DNA from: CAZAFL01 sp964484465
GTDB lineage: Bacteria; Bacteroidota; Ignavibacteria; UBA10030; SZUA-254
Direction: 5' to 3'
Assembly (NCBI GenBank): GCA_964484465.1
Contig: CAZAFL010000006.1
Span: forward strand, 65,628-129,627
Length of the DNA: 64,000 nucleotides
The position numbers and the translations under genes were made by a program. Shown piece by piece: positions 61,177-64,000 of this stretch; position 1 is the first letter of the stretch, and each line of letters starts with the position of its first letter. Below the pieces are notes generated by a model. That model saw only the letters and a program-made list of their open reading frames with translations. It searched no databases and was not told the origin of the DNA.

Positions 61177-62694
61177 TCAGTTAATTTTTGATAATTCTCT
61201 TTCAGTGCGAAAAGCGAGCCAATTCTTAAAGTCATAGTTATCGTATTCAAGCACCTTGTCGAAGGCTTTATGTGCGAGTTCGGTCTTATTGAGTTTAAGA
61301 TAACACAATGCAATGTGGTAGTGCGACCAGGGGAGCAGCCAAAGTTCATCCTTGGGTGACCCGGAAGATATCATTTGAAATTGAGAAAGTGCTTCGGGAT
61401 ATTTGCCCTGTTCAAACAGAGCCTCGCCGGAGCAGTAGTACGCTTCAAGTGCCAGGTCGTGGGGCTCCCGATTGAGTCTTGTCAGAGGGGAAAAGAGCTT
61501 TAATGCTAGTTCATAGTCACCACATTTCAGGGTGTTTTGCGCGTGGAGCAGCATTGTATCCTGGTCCGAGGGTGGTGTTTTCAGGAAATGAGCCGCTTTC
61601 CTCGCTGAATACTCATCATCACCGAAGGAATGACTTGACGCGATTGCCCGTTTGTAATATTGCAGAGCGCTGTCCCGGTTTCTAAGAAGTTCATAACTTA
61701 TCCCAATGCGGTAATTTGATGTTGCCTGGTACATTTCGTCCCTGTAGTTATACAGAAAAAGTTTATAGTGTGTTATCGCTTGATCAAAGTCGGCGAGACG
61801 GAAACAACATTCGGCGAGTTTGTACTGAGCGAATGGGAGCACTCCTCCGACCGACGTAGTATTTTTTTGCAGGATTGCAGTGAGATGCTCTTTAGCATCG
61901 GTTATGTCGTTGCGGCGGATTTGCCATGCAGCGAGTGTGAACCGCAGTAGCGAGTTTTCTGGATACTGATTCAGAAGATTGTTGATGATGTGTTCACTCG
62001 CTGAAAAATCGCCTTCCTGCCACGGAATAAACTGGGCGAGAATATATTGCGCTTCTACTTTTGAATACACCCCTTTCTCCGAGGCAATGCGGAGTTCTTT
62101 AATCCCCAGATCGGTATCACCGTGAATTCCCAGAATTGATACAATCCAGCGCAGAGGCGTTGAAATGAATGCTGTAAAGTAATGAAACATCCCGATGCCG
62201 AGGTATGCATCGTATGAATGCGGGTCAGCCTTCAAAGCGTTGTAGAAATAATCGTAGCTTTTTTTCCCATCCCATGCAGCTTTAAGATAGCTTTTAGATC
62301 TCCCGTGGGCGAACGCCCGATAGCCGTAGGCGGTACCGAGACACGTAAGCACTTCTGCATCTTCCCCATACTTCTCCATATAGCGCTCCCCGGCTTCTAT
62401 GGAACGGTCAGCTATTGAGAGAACCGATTCGTATTCTTTATTATTATTGCTTAAGAGAAACTGCCAGAGCGCAACAAATGTTTTGCCGACATAAGGACGC
62501 GGATGAAGTGGTTCCTGTGCGATCGCTTTGTCGAAGTGCTCGTTTGCAGAGATGAAATCACAATTATAGGCGTATTCCAGTCCGGTAAGGGTCAACGTAC
62601 GCACGCGTTCGATAGCTGCAGGAACGGGTGAATTCCGGGAGACACAAGGTAGCGATACGATAAAAAGCAGAAGAATGTTCAGAATTATTTTCAT
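61177..62694 (-). CDS. Exported TPR protein
   Basis: About 505 residues from the ATG at 62694. A signal peptide (KIILNILLLFIVSLPCVSR) is followed by at least ten helix pairs of TPR type (YCSGEALFEQGKYPEALSQF, WSHYHIALCYLKLNKTELAH). In the middle, AYLGIGMFHYFTAFISTPLR is a more hydrophobic stretch. It would bind proteins in the periplasm. The function is not known. A terminator (62762-62790) precedes it and separates it from the T9SS cargo gene. Confidence 0.85.
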   Translation of the reverse strand: MKIILNILLLFIVSLPCVSRNSPVPAAIERVRTLTLTGLEYAYNCDFISANEHFDKAIAQEPLHPRPYVGKTFVALWQFLLSNNNKEYESVLSIADRSIEAGERYMEKYGEDAEVLTCLGTAYGYRAFAHGRSKSYLKAAWDGKKSYDYFYNALKADPHSYDAYLGIGMFHYFTAFISTPLRWIVSILGIHGDTDLGIKELRIASEKGVYSKVEAQYILAQFIPWQEGDFSASEHIINNLLNQYPENSLLRFTLAAWQIRRNDITDAKEHLTAILQKNTTSVGGVLPFAQYKLAECCFRLADFDQAITHYKLFLYNYRDEMYQATSNYRIGISYELLRNRDSALQYYKRAIASSHSFGDDEYSARKAAHFLKTPPSDQDTMLLHAQNTLKCGDYELALKLFSPLTRLNREPHDLALEAYYCSGEALFEQGKYPEALSQFQMISSGSPKDELWLLPWSHYHIALCYLKLNKTELAHKAFDKVLEYDNYDFKNWLAFRTERELSKIN

Positions 62695-62761
62695 TCTTCG
62701 CAAAAATAAAAAGTTTCGGGGTTAAATGCAACGTGTATGTGTCTGATGGTCCGGAAATAAA

Positions 62762-62790
62762 AAAGCCGTTGTTTTTGAAACAACGGCTTT
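62762..62790 (-). terminator. Rho-independent terminator after the T9SS cargo gene
   Basis: On the minus strand AAAGCCGTTGTTT pairs with AAACAACGGCTTT around a 3-nt loop, followed by TTTTATTT. It is 59 bp past the stop. Confidence 0.9.
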
Positions 62791-62802
62791 CACAACAACA
62801 AA

Positions 62803-62834
62803 CTTCGTCACACCTCGTGCGAGGTGTGACGAAG
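62803..62834. repeat. Near-perfect palindrome beside the terminator
   Basis: CTTCGTCACACCTCG and CGAGGTGTGACGAAG form a 15-bp perfect stem with a 2-nt loop. It has no T-run of its own. It resembles the other palindromes of the window in being perfect and intergenic, but shares no sequence with them. Confidence 0.7.
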
Positions 62835-62848
62835 GCATATGACTCTCA

Positions 62849-64000
62849 TTATTTCATTAACATCACTTTTTGTACTGCACTGAACTTATCGCTCGTCATC
62901 CGGATAAAGAACACTCCGCTCGCCACAGGCTCATGCGATGAATTCAGACTGTTCCACTCGACCGTGTAATACCCGGCTTCCTGCTCCCCGCTCAACAGTG
63001 TCGCCACCTTCCGTCCAAGTATGTCGTACACCGTTACGTCTACTACCGCGGTCTTCGGGATCTCCACCGAAAACTTCGTCGTCGGGTTGAACGGATTCGG
63101 ATAGTTCTGTCCAAGAGCGAATTCCTTCGGCAGCAGTTTACCCGTGCTCACCTTCAGCTCGAGGCCTGAGGTCGCTTTCGTGATCGCGAAACTCCCGCTC
63201 GTGCCGTTGAGTGTGTGGGTTCCCACCACCTTTGCGTTCTCCTGCTCTACGACCGAGAATCCCTTCCCGTTCGCATTGTGGATACTCCACGATACTTCGA
63301 TCGGGTATTCCAGCGACTGGCGTGATATCGCATATTCCACTGCTTCCTTCACCACCGATGGATATGCCACCAACATCCCGCCTGATGCATACCGCACATC
63401 AAATATTCCCTGCGGCGGCATCGGGGGCATCTCGTACCGGTCAAGCTGGACGCCCTGTTCGGTGTTCTCACGGAAATACAACGTCTGTGAATATCCGAGC
63501 TTGTCCTTAATCGTAATGCTGTTGTAGGCACTGAAATCTTCCGGCTTTTCTTTCGGTGCGATATTCGGACCGACTGTCACTGTCCCTGCACCCGAGGTCT
63601 TTGCCCAGTATCCTTTGCCCGGCTGCAGCGTCGTCACCGTATGGTAACCGTTGTTATACTCGTAGACTGAGCCGGCTATGACAAGGCCGCCGCTCGGTGC
63701 GGGTACTGAATGGTCTGTCGAACCGATCAGGTTCCAGCCTGCGGTCACACTGTCATCGACCACCGACAGAGCGCCTGTCGTTGCAAACGAACCCTGGCCT
63801 GAGGGGAACTTCGACCAGTATCCTCTTCCCTGGTTCAACGTTGTCGAAGCAACGTATCCGTTCTTATAGAAGTACGTCGTATTGTTGAGCACGGAGGGGA
63901 AGATCTGCGTCACGGGCAGGTTCACGCCGCCGGTGGGTGTGGAGACAAGATTCCACCGCGGGGTGAGCGCCACTTTGACTGCCGTGTTCTTGTAGAAGCG
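62849..64000 (-). CDS. T9SS type A cargo protein, C-terminal part (5' end beyond window)
   Basis: 384 residues to the window edge, frame still open (RFYKNTAVK at the edge). Two similar modules of about 70 residues start TPRWNLVSTP and TAGWNLIGST, each followed by a GYWSK or GYWAK turn; they look like repeated beta domains. After a hydrophilic region the end is a clear sorting domain: LGQNYPNPFNPTTKFSVEIP, then VTVYDILGRKVATLLSGEQ and AVQKVMLMK. The protein should be secreted and attached to the surface. A strong terminator follows. Confidence 0.88.
   Translation of the reverse strand, partial: RFYKNTAVKVALTPRWNLVSTPTGGVNLPVTQIFPSVLNNTTYFYKNGYVASTTLNQGRGYWSKFPSGQGSFATTGALSVVDDSVTAGWNLIGSTDHSVPAPSGGLVIAGSVYEYNNGYHTVTTLQPGKGYWAKTSGAGTVTVGPNIAPKEKPEDFSAYNSITIKDKLGYSQTLYFRENTEQGVQLDRYEMPPMPPQGIFDVRYASGGMLVAYPSVVKEAVEYAISRQSLEYPIEVSWSIHNANGKGFSVVEQENAKVVGTHTLNGTSGSFAITKATSGLELKVSTGKLLPKEFALGQNYPNPFNPTTKFSVEIPKTAVVDVTVYDILGRKVATLLSGEQEAGYYTVEWNSLNSSHEPVASGVFFIRMTSDKFSAVQKVMLMK

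Noticed and set aside
1..64000. CRISPR arrays, rRNA or tRNA genes, insertion sequences and prophage
   Set aside because: No regular direct repeats, cloverleaf-like genes, transposase or phage frames were recognised on reading; a tRNA or Rfam scan would be needed to be sure.

Overview
The window looks like part of a chromosome from the Bacteroidota/Ignavibacteria side of the FCB group. Three things point there: secreted proteins ending in type IX secretion (T9SS) sorting domains with the YPNPFNP signature (48965-46872 and the right edge), menaquinone made by the futalosine (Mqn) route, and an unusually large set of Ser/Thr kinases carrying TPR or TolB-like sensors. This placement is inferred from gene content; no rRNA or tRNA was seen. 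One assembly gap of 100 N lies at 4612-4711, inside a kinase gene.

Region 1 (1-17.6 kb) is a one-strand array of seven paralogous Ser/Thr protein kinases (called K1-K7 here; transcription runs K7 to K1). All begin with the same M(I/V)GxxISHYKIL start but differ in C-terminal module: FlgO/TolB-N-like plus TPR (K1, K3, K4, K5, K7) or TolB-type beta-propeller (K2, K6). K4 and K5 have no membrane segment. Two short ORFs that copy the kinase N-terminus, each run through a pair of hairpins and end in an ATGA overlap with the next full kinase (K3 and K4), are the oddest structures seen. Upstream lie a Tyr-rich lipoprotein, a SpoIIE-type phosphatase and a small membrane protein.

Region 2 (20.3-30.4 kb) holds metabolic and repair genes: a ring-cleaving dioxygenase, an MFS exporter with a monooxygenase-like tail, an MBL hydrolase, tag, DinB, a TrpF-like protein, gpmA, mqnD, and several exported proteins of unknown role. 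Region 3 (29.6-33.6 kb) is an ECF sigma / zinc anti-sigma / Spy-like stress operon with a second Spy-like lipoprotein in front.

Region 4 (33.8-39.9 kb) is a tight menaquinone operon ubiA-ubiX-ubiD-(mqnE-mqnA fusion)-mqnC, with a good promoter overlapped by a perfect dyad. Together with mqnD at 26.5 kb this covers most futalosine-pathway steps; a futalosine hydrolase (MqnB) was not seen here.

Region 5 (40-54.2 kb) is an envelope block on the minus strand: three parvulin-type foldases, a MoxR ATPase, a T9SS-exported subtilase, a VWA membrane protein and two amidohydrolase-family proteins, one a double-domain fusion. Region 6 (54.2-64 kb) holds a lone receiver, rplU-rpmA, mdh, an RsbW-like kinase, an outer-membrane-type protein, a beta-CASP nuclease, a TPR protein and the end of a T9SS cargo protein.
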